Source: Atriophallophorus winterbourni
Lineage: Eukaryota; Platyhelminthes; Trematoda; Plagiorchiida; Microphallidae
Reading direction: 5' to 3'
DNA length: 64,000 nucleotides
Assembly: GCA_013407085.1 (NCBI GenBank)
Contig: JACCGJ010019670.1
Location: forward strand, 1-64,000
In this document: positions 42,740 to 54,100 of the stretch, piece by piece
Numbering within the stretch: the first letter of the stretch is position 1
Layout of the letters: each line of letters begins with the position of its first letter
Notes under the pieces: generated by a model
The model's database searches: none
What the model was told of the DNA's origin: nothing
Seen by the model: only the letters and a program-made list of their open reading frames with translations
Program-made: the position numbers and the translations under genes

Positions 42740-43350
42740 TCAACGGTCGTAAAGGCTCTGGTGTTCAGTCTTTATAGTTTTATCTAGCTGTGATAGTTCA
42801 TGGATCTCTTTGGACTCAAAATCGTTCGTTCCACCAGCACAGCTAACTCCGTCTTTGGAACCGAGTACAGGCGAGGAATTAACTACTGCAAAGGTGCGTA
42901 CATCTTCAGATTGCACGCAAACTTGCTGTACACAAGATGTGTGGTGGTTATCCTTCTTCGAGGTTGAGCCACTATTTCCAATCCCCCCATCAATACCTTC
43001 AGAGGTGTAAGAAGAAGCCGTGTCAAATTGAAGCTCATTACTTGCGAGCCTAAAACCAGTCGGTGGAAGGTATATCTTACATACCGTGCGAATGACATCG
43101 CATGAATTTTTCTGAAGCCAACGATACATCTCCGGGTTTATTTCACCACAACGAATATGTATCCACATTGAACAAATTTTACATTAAACAGCTTTAGCGT
43201 TATTGGCGACCTGTTTCGAACAAACCAGACAAGAATCCCCAGAGTGAGCAGTGGAGCCCCCATTCTCTTGAGGCTTTCTTGCAGTCGGTGCTGCAGGATC
43301 TACTTTTGCCGATTTACTAGTCGTATTCATGTTGAAATCCGTTGAAAAAA
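42740..43350 (-). pseudogene. CR1-like ORF1 with PHD-type finger, broken
   Basis: 43184-43331 encodes DSCLVCSKQVANNAKAV and stops; the next frame (42740-43168) continues with MWIHIRCGEINPEMYRWLQ and CDVIRTVC. Together they show the C-x2-C..H-x2-C..C pattern of the ORF1 finger seen at 30090-30280. The rest is Ser/Glu-rich. It belongs with the endonuclease fragment at 40970-42600 as the 5' half of one minus-strand element. Confidence 0.7.
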
Positions 43351-43390
43351 GAATAAAAGTTCTTGTTATAATCTTGAAATAGATCAACTA

Positions 43391-45085
43391 TCCACAACAA
43401 TATCAAAATATCGTAAGAAGCAAACGTCCACGTTGACCATTAAAACTTGAGTCCATTCCTTGAATTGCTAGGTGATCCTGTGTTAATTACAGAACTGAAA
43501 GTTTGAGTTCCGGCATATACTCCATTAATAAGATGTGAACAACTTCGAGAAAACTTCAACACCTTTTACTTAGATGTTAAGATCATTGGGGCATCAAACA
43601 CGATTACGTATTGCAATTGTCAAATATTTTATCGCAGTAAGAAGAAAAAGATTTTGAAAACCGCAGGTAGACATGCACAGTGGATTATAAAGGTATAGTT
43701 GAGTAAAGTTTCGGGTCCTGAGGCATCATAGCCGGCATCATGTGTGTTTGCTTGTACAATTGTTGAATATTTGTAGCATTTGAAAAATGTATGGTATTAA
43801 CTCAGGGCACAGCTACCCACCACATCATTTGGAGCAGGACAGAATTAAATTTAGTTGATGCATATGAAAACTTGAAAATAGTTAGAAATTGACAGTATAA
43901 ATGTGTACGGTATAGAAATGAGCACTCGCTGTTAACAAAACTGAAAATTTATCTGTGATATCGGCACGCAATAATGTAGAGCATGAGTTTCGGTGCGAAA
44001 TGAGTAAGAGAAAAATAAGATGCAAAATCTTTGAGAAGATTGTTCCACGCCCTAGCAGAACAAATGAAAATAATTTTTTTCTGCAATAAATTCGCAAGGT
44101 CTGTTGATCTAGTTTACAGGAGTGGCTGCTTTGGTACATAGGCAACCATGTCTAAGATGGATGAATTGCTGTCAAAATTTTTTAATAAAGCTGGGTAAAT
44201 TTTCCCTTAGCCGTAAGTATTTCATCGAGAACAATTTGAGTTTTGGACGTCTTTGATTCTAATGAACATGAAGCTGATGTTCAGCACGCTTAGTTGCTCA
44301 TAATCGCAGTGATTCAAGCAGTATTTCGTTCTTTAATAACAATCTTCTTCATGCTGGTGTATGTGTAGCGGTATGGGCTTACAAAAATCTATCAGAGATT
44401 ACAAAATTAATAGTGAAATTGTGATGGGAAGGATATTGATTCTCCACGACGTCGAAGATTCCGAGTACGAACAGTAATGCAGGAATTGACTTGATTTAAT
44501 CCGTTAAAATGGAAGTTCAGTTCAGGTAACGAATAAAATAGCAAGCTCGCTAAAATGGAGTTATATCCGTGAGTGTTAATGGTTCTCACAGTTCAAACAT
44601 TCACTGCAGTCAGTCCAGACAGTTGCTAACAAGTTCTCACACAATTGACTCAGACACAGCGAGAGAGAACGAACCGCGCTGGTTGGATTCAAAACGTATA
44701 TATTTTTTAGGTCACAATAATTAACAATTGCAAATAGCAAAATGATTGAAATACAACATATGTGTCACATTCCGGTGGCTAATCTCAGGGTGGTTCGGAT
44801 AATTTGCCTTGTAATATGCCAAATTTTCATTTCCTTTCTAAAATCAAATCATTGCATACCTGAGAATATTCGTTCTGGCTTGTGCGTTCGAGATTTAACC
44901 GTGTCCTACATCTTTTGTTTTGAGAGGTGCATCATAAAATAGCAAAGCGCTCTTCTTGACCGAACTTTGGCGGTACGTTCAACTTTGTTGCATTTGCCAC
45001 GCTCAGTTACAAACTTTTACGAATTTTCACCGTATCACAGTTGTACTGTAAAATAGAAACTCTATTTTACTTATTCTCGAAAGTT
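43391..45085. other. No clear gene
   Basis: AT-rich. Short frames on both strands lack motifs. A Phe/Leu-rich minus frame at 43882-44145 may be an old LINE tail, but I cannot support it. Confidence 0.4.
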
Positions 45086-45089
45086 TAAC

Positions 45090-47700
45090 AACAACACCAC
45101 ACCATGAAGTCTCTTGGAAACATCCTCGCTCTAAACATTGGCATCAGGTTGATCTTATTCTTGTTAGGCGCACTAATATAGGAAGCGTGCTCCTCACCAG
45201 ATCATATCAAAGCGTAGACTGCGACTGATCATTCATTGGCCTGTGCAAAACCGAAGCTTCCCCACACGAGATTTCGCCGCACGAAATTGTCTGCTAAGCC
45301 TAGGATAGACGTCATTCACATTTGCAAACCTAATCTAGCTGCGAGATTTGCAAAAGCCTTCACAGCCGAGTTCAACAAGACAACCCCACTCAAATCGGCT
45401 TCCGAAAACTATGAATCGATAAAAAGCTGCATATGCCGAGCCGCACTTTCCACTTTCAGTCCGAAGAAAGCTCGAACGAGCGACTGGTTCAATGCAAAAG
45501 CTTCTGATATGACTGCTGTGTTGGATGAGAAACGGTCAGCATTCTGGAGGTTCAAAGGTACGCCAACAGATGAAAACCTACGACTTTTGAGAGCAGCGAG
45601 AAATAAGGTCCAACAGACTGCAAGGCGATGTGCAAATGACTATTAGACAGAAATTAGCCTTAGTATCCAAAAAGCTGCGGATACTGGAAATTTTCACGGC
45701 ATGTATGATGGGATCAAGAGAGCCATTGGTCCAAACAAACTTAAAACGGCTCCCATTAAGTCTGTATCTGGTGACCCGATTGTGGACAAAACTCAGCAGA
45801 TGGAAAGATGGGTAGAGCACTTCTCCTCCCTCTACTCTAGGGACAGTACGGTTTTACCACATGTATTTGAAAATTTCGAGCGGTTGCCGACTATTGAATA
45901 TCTAGATACTCCCCCTACTCTTGATGAGCTCAATAGAGCAATCGACCGCTTAGCGAATGGGAAGGTCCCTGGTGACGACGGAATTCCACCTGAGCTCATC
46001 AAATGCGGTAGAGCAGCATTATTACAACCGCTTCACCATTTGCTTCTTCAGTGCTGGCAGGAGGAGTGTGTCCCACAAGAGATGCGAGACACAAAGATCA
46101 TCACGCTATTCAAGAATAAAGGAGATAGAGGCGACTGCAACAATTACAGAGGAATCTCCCTTCTGAATGTTGTAGGCAAATTGTTTGCTAAAGTCTTACA
46201 GATCCGGCTTGCAAGTTTTAGCTGATAGAATTTACTCCGAATCTCAATGTGGCTTCCGCAAGGGAAGATCAACCGTTGACATGATCTTCTCCCTGAGACA
46301 ACTTCAAGAAAAGTGTCGGGAACAGCGTATGCCATTATACGCTGTTTTTATTGATTTAACGAAGGCATTCGACTACGTCAGCAGGGAGGGTCTTTTCAAA
46401 ATGTTTTATTTGATAGGCTGCCCCTCAAGGCTGCTATGACTCGTTATTTCGTTCCACTCAGGCATGAAGGGCTCAGTCCATTTTAACGGTTTGAAATTCG
46501 TCGAAGCGCCAAACAATGGTGTGTTCTTGCTCACACGCTGTTCGGAATTTTCTTTGTTCTGCTTATGAAGCACGCTTTTAGGACAGGGAGAGAAGGCATT
46601 TACCTACGCACGCGAAGTGATGGCAAGCTTTTCAACCTGAACCGGTTGAGAGCACAAACGAAGCACGAAATGTGCTAATCCGTTACCTGATTTTTGCCGA
46701 CGATGCAGCCATTATTGCTCACTCCCAAGAGAACCTCCAGTCTCTAATGAACTGTTTTTCATCGGCATGCAAAGACTTTGGGTTAACAATGAGCATGAGT
46801 AAGACTGAAGTCCTCGGTCAAGGGACTGTATCGCCTCCAATCATCATTGTTGGAAACTGTCAGCTTGAACCAGTACATCATTTCACATATCTTGGTTTAA
46901 CCATTGCGGATAACCTCTCGCTAGACACAGAGATTGATAAGCGGATTAGCAGAGCAGCTGTCATTCTGTCCCGTTTGAACTCTCGTGTTTGGGGTAACCC
47001 CAAGCTGACTGTAAAGACAAAGATGATGGTATACAGTGCTTGCGTACTAAATGCTTTACTGTACTGCAGTGAAACCTCGACCACCCACGCAAGACACGAA
47101 CGGAAGCTGAATGCTTTCCATCTACGAAGCATCCGTCGTATATTGAACATATCGTGGATGGACAGAGTGACTAACACTGAAATGCTTTCAAAAGCTGGTC
47201 TACAGAGAATGTTCACCCTATTACGACAGCGCCGCGTGCGGTGGCTTGATCATGTCTACAGAATGGAAAATGGTCGTATTCCGATAGATCTACTCTATGG
47301 TGAGTTGCAATTAGGAAGTCGATCATTGGGAAGACCGCACTTGCAGTACAAAGACGTTTTCAAAAGCGATATGAAAGCTCTCGGCATTGAACCGGGGAGT
47401 TGGGAAGAACTTGCTCTTGACCGCTCACATTGGAGGCATTGTGTAAAGCGTCGTCTGCAAGCTGGGGAGGAGCAGATACAGCTCTTGGCTGCTGAACGTA
47501 GATCATGCCGTCGGCGTGCAACTAACGCACTACAACCGAGTTCTGATCATCGTTGCCAGCGCTGCGGGAGAGATTGTTCCTCCCGAATCTGACTGCTTAG
47601 TCATTCAAAAAGCTGTAGAACATGAAAATTCATGCGATGGTGATGTACATCCATGGTCGACATCGACCGAATGAGGCTAACAACAACACTATTAACTATT
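45090..47700 (+). pseudogene. FADDA-type LINE: reverse transcriptase with C-terminal zinc finger, decayed
   Basis: Plus-strand pieces in order: linker (45236-45646, DMTAVLDEKRSAFWRFKGTP), fingers and palm (45701-46225: LANGKVPGDDGIPPELIKCG, KNKGDRGDCNNYRGISLLN), SQCGFRKGRSTVDMIFSLRQ and FIDLTKAFDYVSREGLF (46185-46439), catalytic IFADDAAIIAH and ITYLGLT-like block, CSETSTTHARHERKLNAFHL, RRVRWLDHVYRMENGRIP and DRSHWRHC (46672-47592). Near 47550 it ends CQRCGRDCSSRI followed by TGA, then GLLSHSKSC-like codons, so the terminal finger is cut. Other lesions are TAG at 45644, a frame change near 46195, TGA near 46437 and a shift near 46520. The 3' end has GGTCGA..TCGACC and an (AAC)n tail. The endonuclease is mostly lost. 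Clade assignment (RTE-like) is uncertain. Confidence 0.82.
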
Positions 47701-47731
47701 GACCCCGCTTAGATTTAAAACCCATAAGCTC

Positions 47732-47838
47732 GTATAAAATCACAAGCCTGATTTAGGCAAAGAGGCATACAGTGTTAGACCACACGAAGGTTAAGATAAT
47801 GTCAGATTTCCATGGCCTGAACAGATATAAGAAATGAC
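47732..47838 (+). repeat. hpSINE head, diverged
   Basis: TATAAAATCACAAGCCTG start and GTCAGATTTCCATGGCCTGAACAG; the second hairpin is lost. Confidence 0.7.
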
Positions 47839-47856
47839 GTTTAAAAAATGTATGGA

Positions 47857-49340
47857 TTACCGAGACCCAAGGGGCGATGTTACGAGATGACCGAGTGGGG
47901 CAGCCACTTTGAGTATCTTAAATGTCTCGGTGTCTTTTTTAATGATCACACACGGACCTAATAGTATTCCCATTCCTGATGTGTGGAAACAGCACGAAAG
48001 CGGCCGTGTGCTTGCATAAGCCGGAAATTTCTGCAGCATCCACATGTACACGTTTGTGTTCATGTGATTCATCATAAGAGACAGCAAGTAAGTAAGGGTT
48101 TTTAACTGCCTATGCCATGTGACGATTTGGCCACCCCGAGATTTACGCCAATCAGGATGTGGCGTCGCAAAAAGAATCTGTTTCGGAAGTCGGTGGTCCG
48201 GCATCCGTAAAACGTGACCCAGCCAGCGTAACATATGCAGGTTGATCTGCTTCTCTATATCGACAGGTGGGTTTTCGCCTGGCAAGCGTTCTCCCTATAA
48301 AAAGCCACAAAAATCCAATGATGACATCACGATGCGGCGGATGTGACTCGCCGCTCCAAAAGTCACTGCCCGTTGTCCTATCCAAGGCCTGGGCAACCTG
48401 ACAGTATCTTAGCCCATGTGCAGTCTCTGACTGTGCGGCACTTTGCCTGGATCAGGCTTGTGCCTTCATACCATATACCATACCATATCCAAGGACATTG
48501 CATGGTGCACAGGCAAAAACTGAAGTCACCAACCTATCAACGGGGTTATCGGGCTCCGAACTGGAAATTCCCAAAAAAGGGCGTATGAACAGCTTCGTCG
48601 GTCACCGGCCACCGATAGGTGCGAACCTCTCTCGCTCCACTGCCTTGTGGGTTAAAGGCTCGGGGTGGGACCCCCTAAACGAAATCTACCCTACTTCGGT
48701 GTAGGCAACCGGGTAGTATCATGCCTACGTTCAACGATGCCGATGGCAACGCTTTGTACCCCCCTTCTCGCTTTGTACATATCATTGTTTATGTTGAACG
48801 GAACTATATCTGTATCAGATTGTGCAAATATAATAATAATAATATAATAATCGACATTACTACCCAACAACTTATTTTGGAGAGCATCGGTGCGCATACG
48901 ATTGTAACAGCTAACTCCTAGAATGCTGCGGAGACACCGGTTGTGAAATACTTGGAGATGCTGAATGTGTTCTTTACGTAAGGTCCAGGTTTCGCACCCA
49001 AATAGTAACACAGCCCGAACTGTCGCTTTATAGACTCTACTCTTGAGTAACAGAGATGGTCCTTTCTGACGCCAGAGGTGACCTAGGTTGCGGAATGCTA
49101 TGGTCGCTTTAGAAATGCGTGTCGAGACCTCGTCGTCTAACGATGCAGAATTATTGATACAACTACCGAGATACGTAAAACGATCTACAATTTCAAGAGC
49201 CTGATTGTCAAGTAATAAAGTGCTGTTCGCTATGTCGATGTCCTGCAGCAGAACACTGCACTTAGAGGGTGCAAAACGCATTCCAAATGCGGGCACAATA
49301 CTAGATAGCTTGTTCAGTATCGCAACGTGTTAAGCAAATA
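47857..49340 (-). pseudogene. YADDIA-related LINE RT C-terminus, split by repeats
   Basis: The minus frame 48840-49296 reads FGMRFAPSKCSVLLQD, FTYLGSCINNSASLDDE, AVLLFGCETWTLRKEHI and VFHNRCLRSILGVS. After an (ATA)n run, unassigned sequence and an hpSINE (48378-48490) it resumes at 48285 with INLHMLRWLGHVLRMPDHRL and TPHPDWRKSRGG. The insertions plus stops make it inactive. Confidence 0.7.
48378..48490 (-). repeat. hpSINE head, reverse
   Basis: AAGGCCTGGGCAACCTGACAG through TTCATACCATATACCATACC; the first three hairpins are intact. Confidence 0.9.
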
Positions 49341-49354
49341 CTCCAAGAAGATGC

Positions 49355-49770
49355 TTAGTGCAAGACCGCCGCTGTACACGGTTTCGGGAATATCCTGAAG
49401 CGTAAATAATTACTGTGATATCTGATCACAGAGACCGCAACCAGAAAGACTTGCTGCGTCGACATCAGAAAGGTTATTAGCTGCCTGTGCCATGTTGCCG
49501 TTTGGCCATCATGAGATCTACGCCAAGTAGGATATGGCGTCGCAAAAAGAATTCGTTTCGAAAGTCGTTGGACCGGCGTCCAACTAGCGTAACCTATGCA
49601 GGCTGCTCTGCTTATTTGTATTAACATTACTACCTAAAAGCTAATTTCGGAGATCATCGTTGCGTATGCGACTGTAACAGCTAACTCATAGAATGCTGCA
49701 GAGACATCGGTTATCAAATATTTGCAGACACCGAGTGTGCTGTTTACGTAAGGTCCAAGTTTCGCACCCG
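49355..49770 (-). pseudogene. Second copy of the same LINE RT C-terminus
   Basis: Minus-strand GCETWTLRKQHTRCLQIFD (49690-49770) and KRILFATPYPTWRRSHDG (49460-49560) repeat the motifs of 47857-49340 in the same order. It is truncated at both ends. Confidence 0.65.
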
Positions 49771-50035
49771 TACGGTATGTATGTATATATGTATGAAAGT
49801 ACAAGCCTTATACAAGCAAAGTGCTTCAAATTCATAGACTGCACATGTGCTAAGATGTTGTCAGGTTGCACAAGCCTAGACTGATATGAGATTAAAAATA
49901 GCAGTAGAAATAGAAATAGCGGCTTGTCTCCAGCGTATTTTTGCATGAGACTCAATATTAGTGGCGAATCAATTTAGCCCGGCGTTGGCTGCCCAGCACA
50001 AAAATATCGCACGATTGCACATCCGCGTATTTGGT
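49770..50035 (+). repeat. hpSINE, full-length, diverged
   Basis: (TATG)n lead-in, all modules through CACGATTGCACATCCGCG. The first hairpin is weak (GCCTTATACAAGC). It is followed head-to-tail by the next copy. Confidence 0.85.
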
Positions 50036-50049
50036 GGTGACGACGATAT

Positions 50050-50285
50050 ATAATGCGAAAGCACAAGCCTGATCCAGGCAAAGTGCCGCACAGTCAGAGA
50101 CTGCACGTGGGCTGAGATACTGTCAGGTTGCCCAGACCTAGACAGATATGACAAAAGTAAATAGAAAGGGTAGTGAGGCTCCAGCGTGTTTCAGCATGCA
50201 GCTCACTACCGGTGGACAATCAATTTAGCACGATGTTAGCCGCACAGCACAGAAATACTGCACGATTGCACATCCGGATGTAATT
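50050..50285 (+). repeat. hpSINE, full-length
   Basis: Clean head hairpins, GGTAGTGAG/CTCACTACC long hairpin and the terminal GCACGATTGCACATCCGG. It ends about 125 bp before the LYRM4 start codon. Confidence 0.92.
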
Positions 50286-50380
50286 TTGGGTTCATCGATA
50301 TGATCTGAGAATGATGTTTGATGCCTCTAGTTTTTTCTTACTGTTTAACATATTGGTTCTCAAATACACACTCTATTTTC

Positions 50381-50390
50381 CTTTTCCAGC
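50381..50390 (+). promoter_or_regulatory. 3' splice acceptor upstream of LYRM4
   Basis: CTCTATTTTCCTTTTCCAG ends at 50389, 20 nt before the ATG. It could end a 5' UTR intron or accept a spliced leader; the sequence does not decide. Confidence 0.55.
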
Positions 50391-50409
50391 TATTCTGAGT
50401 ATTTAATTG

Positions 50410-50724
50410 ATGAACGCACGGGCCTTATTTTTGTGTCGTACATTCGGCCGATCGTCTGCCCCTACACGTTTCTTTTCTGCCCTCTCTTCGGAGGTCCAGT
50501 CACTTCATCGTGAACTGTTGGCTGAAGCACAGAAATTCAGCGACTACAATTTCAGGGTTTATTTCACGAGAAAAATAAACACCAATTTTGAAGAAATTCA
50601 AAAGTTGCAAGATAATGACACAATCGAAGCGAAACTGCGTGAGAATAAAGAATTGCTCCAAATTTTGCGGCGACAAACAACACTCAGTTGCTTATATCCC
50701 CAAAGGAAGACCGTGATTGAATAA
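50410..50724 (+). CDS. LYRM4: LYRM4/ISD11 homolog, mitochondrial Fe-S cluster assembly factor
   Basis: A single-exon frame of 104 codons. In other eukaryotes this small LYR protein binds and stabilises the cysteine desulfurase NFS1 in the mitochondrial matrix, together with acyl carrier protein. The family match is SLHRELLAEAQKFSDYNFR (about residues 31-49), YFTRKINTNFEE and EIQKL..LLQILRRQTTLSCLY near the end, in the order of human ISD11 (LYRAMLRESKRFSAYNYR, VIRRQ). The signature Leu-Tyr-Arg is Leu-His-Arg here. About 28 extra N-terminal residues (MNARALFLCRTFGRSSAP..), rich in Arg, Ser and Phe and without acids, look like a mitochondrial presequence. The start is the ATG at 50410; the in-frame TTG just before it is ignored. 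An AATAAA follows at 50815. Confidence 0.88.
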   Translation: MNARALFLCRTFGRSSAPTRFFSALSSEVQSLHRELLAEAQKFSDYNFRVYFTRKINTNFEEIQKLQDNDTIEAKLRENKELLQILRRQTTLSCLYPQRKTVIE

Positions 50725-50814
50725 CTCTTCGTCCTCTATTGCTGAATAACTTGCTTATTTTCCAGTTTTATATTTGGGTTTTTCATTACTGTTTCCAAAT
50801 ATTATTGATGTAAC

Positions 50815-50820
50815 AATAAA
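50815..50820 (+). terminator. Poly(A) signal of LYRM4
   Basis: AATAAA 90 nt after the stop codon, followed by an AT-rich stretch. Confidence 0.55.
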
Positions 50821-51101
50821 TTTTACTAATTGTATTTTCTTCTGAACTAATTTCAGCACCATCGTGCTGCTCTTCTCGTTAACAGAGTTCGATTAATGTA
50901 TGTTCCGTAGCTTCTAAAATCTCCACTATCGGTTTCTTGCCATGTTTACTTTAGGTTTTAATTGAATCTATTGCAGTTACGCATTCAATGCATGATACTG
51001 ATGTTCTGCTGTCATTGATAATGAGATGTTGACCTAATAATCTATTTATTTCTCCGTTTGAAGATCAGCACCCCTTCCATGTTCAGCATTTTAGGTTTTC
51101 A

Positions 51102-51169
51102 ATGAACATTAAATCCTCATTGAACTTGCTCTTCTCAAAGTTTTCTCTCGATGGATTGAACGAGGACAG
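51102..51169 (+). CDS. CUEDC2: CUEDC2 exon 1
   Basis: ATG at 51102, 7 nt after an AG acceptor (GCATTTTAG). Reads MNIKSSLNLLFSKFSLDGLN; donor GACAG/GTAATT leaves two bases, completed to Ser by exon 2. Confidence 0.75.
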
Positions 51170-54100
51170 GTAATTATAATCTTGTGTGAAATAGCCAATT
51201 CTTTCACAGTTTCGATGATACGATCATCGATTATTTGAAAGAGACCTTCTCGCACACATTTGATTCGGAGCTGGCGGAAATACAGTCACTTTGCGAAGCA
51301 TATATTCCGAATATTGCGTACCTACCAAGGTTTGTTTTCTGATTTTAAGATGTAAAATTTATGAAACAACAATACTGTGGCATGCATAGTCTAAACAAAA
51401 TATCCTCATTTATACATTTTTCTCTCACTCGACGGCACCCAAACTGGTTTCGTGCTGTGCTTATTGTTTGTATTTTAATCCAGTTTTGTGTGACATTTGC
51501 TATTCTTTATCCCCCTCCCAATTAATTGATTCTGTAACTTTTCAGTTTTCATTGCGCTGTGCTCATAACACCTCAACGTTATATCTTGGTGTTTTATTAG
51601 CTATTAATTGAATCGGGTGCTAACGTTTCCTTGTTTACTATTTATGTAAAAAGTCTGGAGGACCTCTACTCACAGCTCACCATTTCTCGTCATGTTCGAA
51701 CGGTTCGCGAATAAGAAGATCACGGTCGGATTTGCTTCGAACGGAAGCATTCCCCTACCCTACACGTTTACCGAAAGCCGTCTAAAAAGGTAACTGGAAA
51801 CAAAGCCTTCAGTGGTATGACAGTAAACCGAAGTTAAGAACGAGTTTGCATATGTCGTAGCTTAAATTCTGAGACTAGACAATAGACGGTTTTCATTCAT
51901 TACTGGTAGTAGTCAGTGTTAGATGATGCTACGTGTTCAAGATGAAAACTGATCACAACCCTACGCCAATTCTAAATTAAAGCTATAGAGAATAAAAATG
52001 CAGCATTATTTTTCTCCGTCACAGTTATATCTTGCTTCAACCACAGTCTGCGATTGTTCTGTGTGAACACAGGTAACCACGACGTGCAATTATGCAGTAT
52101 GTCCGTACTACGCAGTCTGGATTGGGCTTGTGACTTAATACAAGTACAAGTGCAAGTAACAGTGTACTAATTTGATTTGTGGAAGCTTGCTAGACTTACT
52201 GTCATTTTCTATCTAGGTCTGAGCAACCTGACTGTATCTCAGTCCATGCGCAGTCTCTGCGACATAACCAGTTAACTGGATTACTTTCTCGGGATCATTT
52301 TTCGTTGAAATGATTCCTTAAGTCTTTTCCTTCACTGATGTCTTTCGATGGCGTTTAGTGATTGGACATCCATAAACAACCGTGCAACCATAAACAGAAC
52401 ATACATTTGCGTTACTAACGCCTCTTATGTTGCCAACTACCTTTAACCATGTTTCAATGAAATGCCTTCAATATTTTAGTGGCGAATTCCTCTCTTGGTA
52501 CACAAACGTCAGAGATGAATTTCTATCGAAACAAAAACAAGATTCAGGTTCTAACGATAATCCTATTGCTTCAGTTTCCATGATGAGCATTCCAGCTTGT
52601 GACGGTAAGTAAAGCTATGGTTGATTTCCTTAACCTAAATTTGTTTAAGTGACAGTTTCAATTGTAATATAACTCGTTCCCTTCATCGCATTTTAATACT
52701 GGCTCGTTTAAGTGCGTGTCATATTTTGGGCAGATGGCTGCAAGCGTTTTGTCAGATGTTTACCCTCGATGGTTATGCAATGAAAATAATGATACACTTT
52801 GGGGAAGACGCTATCGGAAATTTCTGGTCACTTTCATTGCTTACGGATTTCGATTTGGAGACTAGTGTACTCTGCTGTGTTTGTTCTTCCTGTCACTTGT
52901 ATATATGCGTTTCATTGTGCGTGTCATCGGTGCTCAATTTTATTTACTCTCAGTGTGCCCTATTTCCATAACCATGGTCATTCATTCAAGAATTCATTTT
53001 ACCAATGTTCGCACTTTCATCATTATTGTAGTTACAACAGATCGATGATACTCTGTCTTGCTTTTCCACTTGTAGTCAACGTTTGGTAATGATCCAAGGG
53101 TCAGTCACATGTTTCTAACCAAATCGTTTTTTTTTCACGGTTTATCCCGCGGTTTCATTTTCGGATGTTGCTTATTTGCTTTTTCTATTTTCAGTTCCTA
53201 GGCAGCAATCTCTCTCTTGCAATGAACACATGCAGTCAAACAATGTAAGTACATCTCCACGGTAAACTTGGCCTTTTCGACAATTAAGTGTGCAACTATA
53301 ATTCGGATATATCATCATGCCTATCCCGCTTGCAATAGATCATGTTATGGCTAAGTAGTTTAGCGTATAATTGAAGTTTCCCAGTTCATGTGCTTGACTG
53401 TGCAATTTTATTAGGTGCGTTATTGAATACGTGTTTGTATAAAATTTCTAGGTAGCCTTGATCGTAGCAGAAATTGTACTTCGGGTGTGATACTATCAGG
53501 TTACCCGACGTCTCTGAATAAAAAGTTTAGACTGCTTTAAGCCCCTTCATATTTAAGTATTCTCGTTTGCAATTTCTATTTCGCTTAGCCAATGACATTT
53601 CTTGTAATCTGTACAAAATATCTTCTATGTACTTATCTAGCTAATCCCCGCCAATGTCTAGTGGTGATGGCCTTTCCGCTATATGCTTCGGATAAGGCAT
53701 TAATAAAGAATGACAGTAGTTCAATCAAGTCTCGCTTGAGTCGTTCGACTTAATTGCTTCCAGAGACGTTAAGCTGGCCAACGCATTACCTTCTAACTGA
53801 TACTACTTAGTCTGGTTTTTCGATTTTTTTCTGTATTTTCGTTTAATTTCATAGTTCACAATATTTGCGTGTAATGCTTACCTATCGACACCTGTCGTTC
53901 AGTTGTGTGGACGACGTAGTTTTCCTTGTTGATTCTTATAAAAATATTGAATCTGCTTGAGGCAGTTTATACAACATAATACCTTTTGGAACGTGTTTTG
54001 TACATTTTAAGGATGTAGATGCGATTGAAACTGCACTGAGTCTCGTCAATGGGCAACTTGCTACCATGCACCCCTTTACCTACTCCCGTGGTTGTTGTAA

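Noticed and set aside
38168..43390. Plus-strand RT half and minus-strand ORF1/endonuclease half as one element inverted by twin priming
   Set aside because: Twin priming would put the inverted 5' part upstream of the sense 3' part. Here it lies beyond the 3' tail, so two separate copies are simpler.
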